Shown piece after piece: positions 1 through 6,421 of a DNA stretch of 10,036 nt. Numbering within the stretch: position 1 is the stretch's first letter; the number at the start of each line of letters is the position of its first letter. This DNA comes from a bacterium (GTDB lineage: Bacteria > Bacillota > Bacilli > Lactobacillales > Streptococcaceae). Both the position numbers and the translations under genes were made by a program. Location of the stretch: contig CAJNCJ010000027.1 of the NCBI GenBank assembly GCA_905221235.1, positions 1-10,036 of the forward strand, in the 5' to 3' direction. The notes under the pieces were generated by a model. The model ran no database searches, was not told the DNA's origin, and worked only from the letters and a program-made list of their open reading frames with translations.

Positions 1-77
1 ATTTTGTGCTCTTTTTCTACTTCTGTAAATGATAATTTACTCAAGTAGAAGTTAAAATGAAGAGGTCGATTAAAAAA
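1..77. repeat. Terminal direct repeat, left copy (circular overlap)
   Basis: These 77 bases are identical to the last 77 of the window. An exact end-to-end repeat of this length is what a de Bruijn assembler leaves when it opens a circular molecule. It is therefore read as one locus of a circular plasmid rather than a biological duplication. Confidence 0.9.
15..50. repeat. Long imperfect palindrome in the gap between envelope operon and toxin promoter
   Basis: The outer arms are TTCTACTT (15-22) and AAGTAGAA (43-50). A CT/TC mismatch follows, then inner arms GTAAAT (25-30) and ATTTAC (35-40) around a GATA centre. Neither strand has a T-run after the stem, so it is not a normal intrinsic terminator. 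Size and symmetry would suit a recombinase core site, a protein-binding site or a single-strand origin hairpin. None of these can be chosen from sequence alone. A second copy at 9974-10009 is only the circular overlap. Confidence 0.65.
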
Positions 78-152
78 TAGAAAGAAAAAAGAAAGCACCG
101 AATCTGACTATCCAGCGCTTATCTATTTCCTTAAAAAACGTGTTACCTCTTA

Positions 153-563
153 TCAGAGCGTTAGAAGTACTCTAACGATTATTGCTAGGATTGTCGCAAA
201 TATTGTTGCTCCTAATATCAAAGTAGCACTATCTTTCTCTCCTTTTTCTTTTAGAAGGCGATACATTACTGAAGGGATTACAGCAAAAACAGGGTGCCAT
301 ATCAAAATGGCAATAACCCCACACCATGCAATAGACTTAATTCTTTTTACTGTCCAATATCCTTTTTCTTCTTTCTTTTCTGTGGGAACTTCACTAGACT
401 TTTTAGTTATGATATAGGTTCCTTCAGATTGATATACCTCTACTATATCCCCTAGTTGTGGTACAAAATTAAAAGAAGTCTGTTCAACTTTTAGCAAAGT
501 TCCGTCATCTTTACCTAAATAGATTAGAGTTCCTTCAATTTTAATAACTTTATATGTATTCAT
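153..563 (-). CDS. Small membrane protein with shared N-terminal beta-rich domain
   Basis: A 136-residue protein that I do not recognise as a named family. Residues 1-52 (MNTYKVIKI...LIYLGKDDGTLLKV...LGDIVEVY) closely parallel the N-terminus of the upstream 408-residue protein, with the same DGxL and GDxVEVY signature. This suggests a small beta-barrel domain on the cytoplasmic side. A charged linker (about 53-68) leads to two probable membrane segments, about 79-100 and 113-135, and the chain ends almost inside the membrane. It is the last gene of a four-gene minus-strand operon, 17 bases after its neighbour. The spacer and end of that neighbour show only a modest ribosome site. A 7-bp inverted repeat (159-177) overlaps its last codons. 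Function is unknown. Pairing with its neighbour suggests a membrane complex. Confidence 0.8.
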   Translation of the reverse strand: MNTYKVIKIEGTLIYLGKDDGTLLKVEQTSFNFVPQLGDIVEVYQSEGTYIITKKSSEVPTEKKEEKGYWTVKRIKSIAWCGVIAILIWHPVFAVIPSVMYRLLKEKGEKDSATLILGATIFATILAIIVRVLLTL

Positions 564-580
564 TACCTCATACCTTATTT

Positions 581-1807
581 CTAATTAGTTCTTTTCACGT
601 CTAAATAACTACCACCTTGATTTGCTAACAACAAATCTAGTGAATCTGTCATTAACATCCCATAAATTCTAATATCATCACCTGATTTCAACCCTCTTTT
701 TTGTTTAATAAATTCCTCTTCTGTCTGCTCAGTTAAAGCCAAGTGTATTTTTTTGCCATCTTCAAATTGGAATGGTGCATTATCATCATCAAATAAATCA
801 ATTGAATGAGGTTCTACAGCAATCAATAAAGTTAATACATCGCTATCGCTCTTATTTATTTTATTAACTTCTTTTACAGTTGCTCGTAATTCAAATTTAC
901 TTTTTAATTCTATCCCTTTTTGCATATATTGTTCATAAGTTTGCCCTACTGTGAACACATCAAAAATTTCAAGTTGTGGTTTTCCTGACTCCTTTTTAAC
1001 TTTTGCATTTAAACCTAGAGATTGACCACCTCTAAAAATATCTTTCCCTTTATAAACTGCCTTTATTTTAGGACTATGTTTAAATCCTTTGGAATCATAT
1101 TTTTTATTATTAATAATGATTTTATCTGTATCTAGATAAATTTCATCATCATTAATCAATATGATATCCCCTTTATAGTCTATCTTTTCACCTAAATTAT
1201 TCTCTAAATAATTATTAAAATCAGCTGTTGCTTTCTCAGTATCATCTTCATTTGATTGAGTTATAGAACTATTCTTAGGTGACGACGTAGAGGACTTAGA
1301 AGTGCTCTGTGATATAGTCTTCTTTGAATTTGAAGAGGCATTATTACTTACATATAGAGCAATAGATAAAATAAAAGTTATAATAGCTATAATCAAATAC
1401 ATTATAGAGCTTTTTTTATTAACCTCATTCTTCTTAATAGATGAAATAATAAGAAGTATCAGATTTAATACAATCAGTAACAGTGAAACTACACAAAGGG
1501 ATAGTATTGTAGCTTCTAATATTACTCCTCTATCATATAATAAACTAAATGAGATAGGAAATAAAACTATCAAGGAAAATATGTTTATCTTGCTAACTAA
1601 TGAAATTTTTTTAGCCTCTGATTTTTTAACTGGGTTACTTTCATTACTGCCTTCAACCTTTATAGCAATATCACCATAAACTTCGACATAATCACCTATT
1701 GCAGGTTCAAAGTCACAAGATTCAATAGGAATTTCCTTTAAACTTCCATCTTCATAACCTATGTACACTGTGTTCTCAGTTATCTTTAAAATCTTTCCTT
1801 TATTCAT
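581..1807 (-). CDS. Multi-pass membrane protein with beta-rich N-domain and large surface domain
   Basis: A 408-residue protein of unknown function. Residues 1-52 form the domain shared with the 136-residue neighbour (KITENTVYIGYEDGSLKEI...IGDYVEVYGD). Three hydrophobic segments follow at about 75-92, 97-124 and 135-153. Then comes a Ser/Thr/Asn-rich linker at about 155-187, typical of a cell-wall-spanning stretch, and a soluble C-terminal region (about 188-408) rich in Lys, Asp and Glu. That region has predicted beta character (ILINDDEIYLDTDKIIINNKKY) and a late GDDIRIYGML segment echoing the N-domain. The inferred layout is cytoplasmic sensor-like domain, membrane bundle, extracellular domain. 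It lies 17 bases from the genes on both sides in the same operon. The linker is low-complexity. No LPXTG motif or signal peptide is visible. A surface or stress role is plausible but not shown. Confidence 0.85.
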   Translation of the reverse strand: MNKGKILKITENTVYIGYEDGSLKEIPIESCDFEPAIGDYVEVYGDIAIKVEGSNESNPVKKSEAKKISLVSKINIFSLIVLFPISFSLLYDRGVILEATILSLCVVSLLLIVLNLILLIISSIKKNEVNKKSSIMYLIIAIITFILSIALYVSNNASSNSKKTISQSTSKSSTSSPKNSSITQSNEDDTEKATADFNNYLENNLGEKIDYKGDIILINDDEIYLDTDKIIINNKKYDSKGFKHSPKIKAVYKGKDIFRGGQSLGLNAKVKKESGKPQLEIFDVFTVGQTYEQYMQKGIELKSKFELRATVKEVNKINKSDSDVLTLLIAVEPHSIDLFDDDNAPFQFEDGKKIHLALTEQTEEEFIKQKRGLKSGDDIRIYGMLMTDSLDLLLANQGGSYLDVKRTN

Positions 1808-1824
1808 ACTTTCTTTACCTTTTA

Positions 1825-2103
1825 TCAGTGAAATTTATCTTTATCTATCTGATAAGGTCTGATATCTCCTTGAAGTCTAACTATATAATAATCTTCATAC
1901 TCAACTACCTGTGAGACTATACCCGTAACCTTAACAGATTCAAATTCTTCAGTATCTAAATTCTGTTCTACAGTCCAAAAATAGATTTCATCTCCAATTT
2001 CAATACGGTTTAGAGAACTTCTACATCCTGACAGCAAAAGGATAAATGTGATTACTAAAAGAAATTTTAATAACCTCTTAGCTTTTCCTAACTGTACTAA
2101 CAT
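1825..2103 (-). CDS. Small lipoprotein
   Basis: A 92-residue protein with a basic N-terminus (KAKRLLK), a hydrophobic core (about 12-23) and lipobox LSGC with the lipidated cysteine at 27. It is expected to be exported and anchored to the outer face of the membrane. The mature part of about 65 residues is beta-rich. It has an IGDEIYFW segment, then a VKVTGIVSQVV...YYIVRLQGD run resembling a small SH3- or OB-like barrel. The ATG start gives a slightly long signal region and a weak ribosome site. No better in-frame start precedes the hydrophobic core. It begins 8 bases after the upstream lipoprotein gene ends, so translation may be coupled. Function is unknown. Confidence 0.8.
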   Translation of the reverse strand: MLVQLGKAKRLLKFLLVITFILLLSGCRSSLNRIEIGDEIYFWTVEQNLDTEEFESVKVTGIVSQVVEYEDYYIVRLQGDIRPYQIDKDKFH

Positions 2104-2111
2104 TATTTATT

Positions 2112-2564
2112 TTATACTCTAACTCCTGAATACTTTTTATATATTGATTTTCTACCATCTTTAGTCTCTTTTAACGTATTAGTTATAGTTAGAGAATCAA
2201 CTTTTCTAGTTTTATCACTACCAGACCATTCTATTTTATAAATAGAAACATCAAAATGACCTGATACTTGTACACCAATAGCGACAATAGCTTCATTTTC
2301 TTTTAATTCATTTTTATCAGCATTGCTACCGAAATAAGCCTCCAGCCTACTTTTATCAAATTTATCAGCGTCTTCTTTGAAATATATTGTACTTGCCCCA
2401 TCAAAACCAATTATATTTTTATCTTTATCTATGGTTATAAGTCCTAAATCTGTTTTATAGCTTCCCTCAATCATTTCAATTTTACTTAATTCTTTCTTAC
2501 TACAACCAGCCAATACAAAGAGAATAGACAATAATATAACTCCCAATATTTTCTTTTTATTCAT
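2112..2564 (-). CDS. Lipoprotein, first gene of envelope operon
   Basis: A 150-residue protein with a textbook lipoprotein signal: MNKKK, a hydrophobic stretch (6-18) and lipobox LAGC with cysteine at 21. The mature domain (22-150) is charged and probably globular, with beta segments such as GLITIDKDKNIIGFDG and VAIGVQVSGHFDVSIYKIEW. I do not recognise its family. The start is supported by an AGGAG ribosome site about 8 bases upstream and an extended -10 promoter at 2618-2628. It is divergent from the XRE regulator at 2740, which is the obvious candidate to control it. Its likely role is a surface-anchored partner of the three downstream envelope proteins. Confidence 0.85.
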   Translation of the reverse strand: MNKKKILGVILLSILFVLAGCSKKELSKIEMIEGSYKTDLGLITIDKDKNIIGFDGASTIYFKEDADKFDKSRLEAYFGSNADKNELKENEAIVAIGVQVSGHFDVSIYKIEWSGSDKTRKVDSLTITNTLKETKDGRKSIYKKYSGVRV

Positions 2565-2588
2565 AAAATGTCTCCTGTTTTATATTTA

Positions 2589-2609
2589 TGTTTAAAATAT
2601 TGTTAAACA
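2589..2609. promoter_or_regulatory. Inverted repeat just downstream of the envelope-operon promoter
   Basis: TGTTTAA (2589-2595) and TTAAACA (2603-2609) flank a 7-base centre. The repeat covers the first transcribed bases of the envelope operon, a good place for a repressor to block it. The divergent XRE protein is the natural candidate ligand. AT-rich surroundings make a chance match possible. Confidence 0.45.
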
Positions 2610-2617
2610 CTACCCTA

Positions 2618-2628
2618 ATTATACCACA
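2618..2628 (-). promoter_or_regulatory. Extended -10 promoter of envelope operon
   Basis: On the minus strand the sequence reads TGTGGTATAAT, a perfect TRTGN extension plus consensus -10. No good -35 is seen 17 bases upstream, which extended -10 promoters can tolerate. Start of transcription would be near 2611, about 47 bases before the lipoprotein ATG. Confidence 0.7.
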
Positions 2629-2640
2629 GATACATATACA

Positions 2641-2672
2641 TTAGTTAATGTTTTCTAATAATTTTTAACTAA
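2641..2672. promoter_or_regulatory. Inverted repeat between the divergent promoters
   Basis: TTAGTTAA (2641-2648) and TTAACTAA (2665-2672) are an exact 8-bp inverted pair, 16 bases apart. The pair lies upstream of the -10 for the lipoprotein operon and upstream of the regulator gene. Half-sites are roughly two helical turns apart centre to centre, as expected for a dimeric regulator. No binding partner can be proven from sequence. Confidence 0.4.
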
Positions 2673-2739
2673 AGTAAATGTAAATATATACCCTTAACCT
2701 ATAAGATGAATAGTAAGACTTATCACAGAGGTTAAAGCT

Positions 2740-3063
2740 ATGGAAAATATTCTACAAAACATAAATAATCAAATAAGAGATTTAAGAATAGCTAAGAAGA
2801 TTACTCAACAAGAACTAGCAGAGAGAACTAATTTAAGCGTTCCATACATTAGTCAGATTGAGAACAGTCACAGAAATATATCTCTTGAAACTTTTCTAAG
2901 TATAGTTCAAGCTCTAGAAATTTCATTGAGTGATTTCTTTTTACCTTATTCAGCAACACAGGATACTGAGCTAACAGAACTCTTCTTAAAAATTCAAAGA
3001 CAACCACAACAAAAAGAGATAGTATCTAAGTTACTAGAATTACTTGAGCTTATTCAAAACTAG
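2740..3063 (+). CDS. XRE-family helix-turn-helix regulator
   Basis: A 107-residue DNA-binding protein. Residues 9-66 form a typical five-helix XRE/Cro-CI domain, with helix 2 at ITQQELAERT and recognition helix 3 at SVPYISQIEN. The tail (about 72-107) is a leucine-rich helix likely to dimerise. The start has an AGAGG ribosome site 8 bases upstream. It is the only sizeable plus-strand gene on the plasmid and points away from the envelope operon, with two inverted repeats between them. A repressor of that operon and of itself is the simplest reading. No peptidase or ligand-binding domain is present, so the inducing signal is unknown. A clear promoter for this gene was not found. TATAAG near 2700 could serve as a -10. 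Confidence 0.9.
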   Translation: MENILQNINNQIRDLRIAKKITQQELAERTNLSVPYISQIENSHRNISLETFLSIVQALEISLSDFFLPYSATQDTELTELFLKIQRQPQQKEIVSKLLELLELIQN

Positions 3064-3077
3064 CCATGTTACAGAAA

Positions 3078-3117
3078 AAATCCCTTAACAACATAAGTTG
3101 CTAGGGGATTTCTAGTT
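3078..3117. terminator. Bidirectional intrinsic terminator
   Basis: Arms AAATCCC-TTAA-CAAC (3078-3092) and GTTG-CTAG-GGGATTT (3097-3111) form a nearly continuous 15-step stem with an ATAA loop and one mismatch. A T-rich tail follows on the plus strand (TTTCTAGTTTTAT) and a run of six Ts on the minus strand. It lies between two convergent genes and would end both transcripts. Confidence 0.88.
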
Positions 3118-5205
3118 TTATAAATTTGTTTTACCTGTTTTAGTTCTTGCTTCACCTATTTCCTTAAAGTAATTAAAGCGTGGCTTATATTCAAAGTTAA
3201 TAGTCTTAGTTGCTATTCCATCACGTTGTTTCAATAGTTTTAATTCAACACTTCTAACTGGTTCAGCTTTAGCCTTATCAATTTCAATTTGAATATCATT
3301 ACCTTCTCCCTGACAGTCTTTTAACTGTAGACCAATTAGGACATCACTTATATACTCTATTTCACCACTCTCTTTGAATGATTCCATACTAGCTTGTGTC
3401 TTGTAAGAAGAACGGTTAAAGCTAGAAATAAGAATTACAGGGATACCATGTTGTACAACTAAATCTTTAAGTATTGCTACATTCTCATTAGTTGCCATTC
3501 TAGCATCTTGCTTAGTACCTTTAACATACTGTAAAAAGTCAACGATAACAATAGGCTTCTTCTCTGTGTATTTGATATGATTATCTACTACTCTAGCAAT
3601 CTCTTCACCAGATTTAGCCCCATATTCATATCTAATATTTCTAGCATAGTTGGCTTTGTAGAGTTCTACAGCTGTATCCAACATTTCTACTTGCTTACCT
3701 TGTAACTTATAAGCTTGTACAATATCACTATGGCACAAGGCAAATTTATCTGTATCTTTACCTTCTTCTTCTGCTATTTGATAAGACAATCTAGAAAGTG
3801 ATTTACTCATCATTTGGAATTTATCCATCTCTAAACTGAAGAATAGCACATCATGACCATCTTTAGATAGATTATCAGCAATTTGATGGACTAGCGTTGT
3901 TTTACCTAATGAAGAGATTGCTCCTATAGCATAAAGCCCTTGCTTAATTCCACCATTTAATGTCTCATCTAGAAGCTTAAAACCTGTAGGAATAGGCTTA
4001 ACAAGACTTTCATCTTTAATACTTTCTAGGAATGATTCTAGCTGTTTCTCTGTGCTATTATTTAGATAAAGTTGCTTTTTCTGCTCTTCAGATAGGTGTT
4101 TTAGTAATTTATCATCTACTGTGTCTAGTGTATCTTTTTCAAAATCAATAGCAAGTAGTCCTTCAATTACTTCAGACTCTAAGGGAAGATACTCTCTATA
4201 TTTCTCAATATTCCCTACAGCAATGACAAACTTATCTGTAAAGCTGTACTGGGTTCGTATTTGTTCCCTAAAAGCATGTTCTAGCTTTTCAATATTTCCT
4301 TTATACCATTCATCATTACCTAATGCCATTATCTCACAGCATTGAGAGGCTAGGCTTTTGCTTATTAGTCCTTCTTTTACAGATTTAGCTAATACTTGTA
4401 TTGCTGATAAAGCATTATCATAGTCCTCTAAATTGGCTCTATCGTGCTCCACATAGTCTTTAAACATAGATAAGGCTATTTCATCAGGAATTCTTTTAGA
4501 AGCGCTCTGTGAGCTTCCTGTGACTTTCTGAGGTGCTTGTGAAGCTTCTTTATGTTTTGTAGGATTCAACTTCTTTTTTTGCTCTTCTTTGAACTTAGAG
4601 ATAACTTTTAATTCAGTATCTCCATATCTTAGTTTTAAGTCTGCTATGTCTTCAGCATGATAAAGGCTTTTATCTGTAATAGTTTTAGATTTTAAGTCTT
4701 TATTAGCATCAGTTTTTACAGGTAAACCAATTAGCTGAGACCAGTTTAGCATCTTAGTATCTACAGGGAGGTCAATTAGTCTAGCTAATTTGATAAAGTT
4801 ATAACTATATTCTTCTCTACCTAATCGTCTATCAAGAGGGACAATAACATGATAACAAGGTTCAATTTCGCTAGCACTAAAAGAAGGAAAAACAGCATAG
4901 TTGTAACCCTTTAGAACTGTTTCTACTCTTTTTACTAATTCATCGGCTGTGATTGGGTATTCATCTTTAGCCTTGAAATCATAGTCCAGCATAATTGCAT
5001 CTCTTGTCCGCAGATTTTCATCATTTCTTGTAGGCTCTGACATTTCGCCACTGATAAGATACTCTACTTCTGTAGCTTTTAGTTCAGGGGTTGTCTCGTT
5101 ACCTGTTAAGTCAGGAGCTTCATAGTCTGCTAACCATTCCATCAATCTTTTATCTGTAATTTGTTTTAACTGGATGTTGTAACCTTTGCTATAATAAATT
5201 GCCAT
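3118..5205 (-). CDS. AEP-like primase fused to DnaB-like replicative helicase
   Basis: A 695-residue replication enzyme. The N-terminal part carries what look like the three motifs of the archaeo-eukaryotic primase superfamily: DYD (74-76), YH with H119 in CYHVIVP, and D149 in LPVDTKMLNWSQ. These are expected to bind metal and nucleotide for primer synthesis. A linker with lysine- and glutamine-rich sequence (200-238) leads to a helical PriCT-like region (about 240-320). The C-terminal RecA fold has Walker A GAISSLGKTT (428-437), SLEM with E459, Walker B IVIVD (D556) and a DnaB-like KQRDG (659-663). It should act as a hexameric helicase at the fork and lay its own primers, sparing host DnaG or DnaB loading. 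The start has an AAAGGAG site 6 bases upstream. It lies next to the iterons and downstream of the initiator operon. Confidence 0.88.
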   Translation of the reverse strand: MAIYYSKGYNIQLKQITDKRLMEWLADYEAPDLTGNETTPELKATEVEYLISGEMSEPTRNDENLRTRDAIMLDYDFKAKDEYPITADELVKRVETVLKGYNYAVFPSFSASEIEPCYHVIVPLDRRLGREEYSYNFIKLARLIDLPVDTKMLNWSQLIGLPVKTDANKDLKSKTITDKSLYHAEDIADLKLRYGDTELKVISKFKEEQKKKLNPTKHKEASQAPQKVTGSSQSASKRIPDEIALSMFKDYVEHDRANLEDYDNALSAIQVLAKSVKEGLISKSLASQCCEIMALGNDEWYKGNIEKLEHAFREQIRTQYSFTDKFVIAVGNIEKYREYLPLESEVIEGLLAIDFEKDTLDTVDDKLLKHLSEEQKKQLYLNNSTEKQLESFLESIKDESLVKPIPTGFKLLDETLNGGIKQGLYAIGAISSLGKTTLVHQIADNLSKDGHDVLFFSLEMDKFQMMSKSLSRLSYQIAEEEGKDTDKFALCHSDIVQAYKLQGKQVEMLDTAVELYKANYARNIRYEYGAKSGEEIARVVDNHIKYTEKKPIVIVDFLQYVKGTKQDARMATNENVAILKDLVVQHGIPVILISSFNRSSYKTQASMESFKESGEIEYISDVLIGLQLKDCQGEGNDIQIEIDKAKAEPVRSVELKLLKQRDGIATKTINFEYKPRFNYFKEIGEARTKTGKTNL

Positions 5206-5238
5206 AATTCTCCTTTGTGTTTGTTACAGCATTAGAGG

Positions 5239-5270
5239 GGGGAGCCCCAGCCTAAAGCTGGGGGCTTCCC
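5239..5270. repeat. GC-rich hairpin resembling IS200/IS605 ends
   Basis: The arms GGGGAGCCCCAGC (5239-5251) and GCTGGGGGCTTCCC (5257-5270) pair over 13 steps with one wobble and one bulged G, around a CTAAA loop. On the minus strand it reads GAAGCCCCCAGCTTTAGGCT and onward. This strongly recalls the subterminal hairpins of IS200/IS605-type elements and the end of their guide-like RNAs. It is far richer in GC than anything near it. No tnpA or tnpB is present. It also sits in the primase-helicase leader, so it could be a priming hairpin or an attenuator. It lacks a T-run for ordinary termination. Confidence 0.7.
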
Positions 5271-5282
5271 TAGTTATATAGT

Positions 5283-5312
5283 TTTATACTATATTTACAG
5301 GTTTTTTCTCAA
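5283..5312 (-). promoter_or_regulatory. Possible primase-helicase promoter
   Basis: The minus strand shows TTGAGA (5307-5312), an 18-base spacer and TATAAA (5283-5288). The -10 lies inside a small palindrome, ATATAGT/ACTATAT (5276-5294). The resulting leader of about 70 bases would contain the GC-rich hairpin. The match is moderate. The gene may instead be read from the initiator operon upstream. Confidence 0.45.
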
Positions 5313-5365
5313 CAGCACTTAAACCTTAGAGCCACAAGGGATTAGGTATATATTTTGCTGTTAAA

Positions 5366-5446
5366 AAAGTTGCATTTCGTACGACCCAAAGTTGCATTTC
5401 GTACGACCCAAAGTTGCATTTCGTACGACCTATAAAAATATGTATA
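5366..5446. other. Putative replication origin: three 22-bp iterons plus AT-rich DNA
   Basis: Three direct, head-to-tail copies of a 22-bp unit with core TTGCATTTCGTACGACC start at 5366, 5388 and 5410. The third lacks its last base. Each contains the palindrome CGTACG. Unit length is two helical turns, so all copies face the same side, and three or so 22-bp iterons is a known pattern in theta-replicating lactic-acid-bacteria plasmids. An AT-only run (5431-5440 and on) adjoins the array and could be the melting region. The array is downstream of the probable initiator gene and upstream of the primase-helicase. It is the best origin candidate here. Confidence 0.8.
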
Positions 5447-6421
5447 TTAGAGTTTTAGAGTTATTTTCTGTCTAGATATTTGACCTTCACTGATACTATA
5501 ACCACTTAAAGCTCCCTCTTGTACAAATTTTTCTAGGATTGCTTCAACACTTTTTCTAAGAGTTCTCTTCTTAGTTGCTGTAAGCTTACATTTATTGTTA
5601 TGCTCAATCATTTCTATCAAAGTACTAAAGTTAATGATATTCATGTTTTTAGCACGAGGATTTTTCTCAATGCTGTTTATTCTATCTATAAAGTAAGTAG
5701 CTATAGCAAATCCATCAAAAGGATTTTTTACTTCTTTAGGTGTTTGTAATAGTTTGAAGTCAGTAGAAATAATATTACCTACATCAGAGCTGTATCTATA
5801 AAGAGGAGGGTTTTCAGCAAACTTAAAGTAAGTCGTGCCTGAAGCAGTATAATGTATTTCAAAGTTCAGTAATTGAAATTCTTTCCCCGTTAAAGTGTCT
5901 TCAATAGCTGGTAAACCCTTCTTTTCAAGAGCTTTATTTCTTCCTTCATAATGTTGGCTAAAGTCAACTTTAACCCATAGACTTCCAAGTTTTCTCATAT
6001 TAGATATGAGTTGGTCTTTGAACTTAGCGCTAGCATGATTTTTAGAACCAGGTTGACCAGTAATTGTTCTGTATATTTGGTCTACTGTGATATTCTTTGA
6101 ACTTTCAGGTTGTTTATAGACAAGGGTACCTATGACATCTATTAGTTTTATTTCGTTGTGGCTAAGTTGAATTGTATCACCTGTAATACCATTCATTAGT
6201 TGTAAACCAACAAAGATGTTATCTTGTTTTTTTGAGCTAATATTGACTTCAAGAGGTTTATCTATTTCAAGAGTTTTTTTAGCAAGTTCTTTATGCAATT
6301 TACTTACACTTATAAAAAAACTTTTAGGCAAGGGTACAAGGGTTATTTTAGAGGCTTCTTCTTCAGAAACATAAATTCCGCTACTATATGCCCCTAAAAC
6401 AAATTTATTGTCTTCTGTCAT
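5447..6421 (-). CDS. Probable plasmid replication initiator (tandem winged-helix)
   Basis: A 324-residue protein. I do not recognise an exact family, so the role is inferred. Two segments look like winged helices: about 86-155 (LSHNEIKLIDVIGTLVY... through the beta strand LWVKVDF) and about 235-322 (FAIATYFIDRI...RTLRKSVEAILEKFVQEGALSGYSI...ITLKL). Two such domains in a 300-residue protein is the plan of iteron-binding Rep proteins such as RepE and pi. It ends 16 bases from an AT-rich run beside three iterons. It is the last gene of a coupled operon, its ATG lying 17 bases inside the preceding gene, and it has only a weak GAGAA ribosome site. Translation therefore probably depends on coupling, which would keep initiator levels low. 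Alternatives are a transcription factor or a helicase loader. Confidence 0.65.
   Translation of the reverse strand: MTEDNKFVLGAYSSGIYVSEEEASKITLVPLPKSFFISVSKLHKELAKKTLEIDKPLEVNISSKKQDNIFVGLQLMNGITGDTIQLSHNEIKLIDVIGTLVYKQPESSKNITVDQIYRTITGQPGSKNHASAKFKDQLISNMRKLGSLWVKVDFSQHYEGRNKALEKKGLPAIEDTLTGKEFQLLNFEIHYTASGTTYFKFAENPPLYRYSSDVGNIISTDFKLLQTPKEVKNPFDGFAIATYFIDRINSIEKNPRAKNMNIINFSTLIEMIEHNNKCKLTATKKRTLRKSVEAILEKFVQEGALSGYSISEGQISRQKITLKL

Noticed and set aside
136..148. 13-base word AAACGTGTTACCT shared with 7658-7670
   Set aside because: One 13-base coincidence is within chance for an AT-rich 10-kb sequence. The two contexts do not otherwise match.
131..177. Intrinsic terminator after the envelope operon
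   Set aside because: There is a 7-bp stem (159-177) inside the last codons, a small CTCT/AGAG stem next to it and a T-run at 131-138 on the opposite reading. Stem and T-run are separated by several bases, so it is too weak to call.
1302..1679. Plus-strand open frame of 125 codons
   Set aside because: It lies wholly opposite the 408-residue membrane protein gene, has no ribosome site, and its hydrophobic look is the complement of membrane-segment codons.
4121..4345. Plus-strand open frame of 74 codons
   Set aside because: Antisense to the middle of the primase-helicase gene. The protein is Ser/Ile-rich without any motif, and no promoter or ribosome site is seen.
5366..5430. CRISPR-like repeats
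   Set aside because: The three 22-bp units are directly adjacent with no spacers and there are no cas genes. They are iterons.
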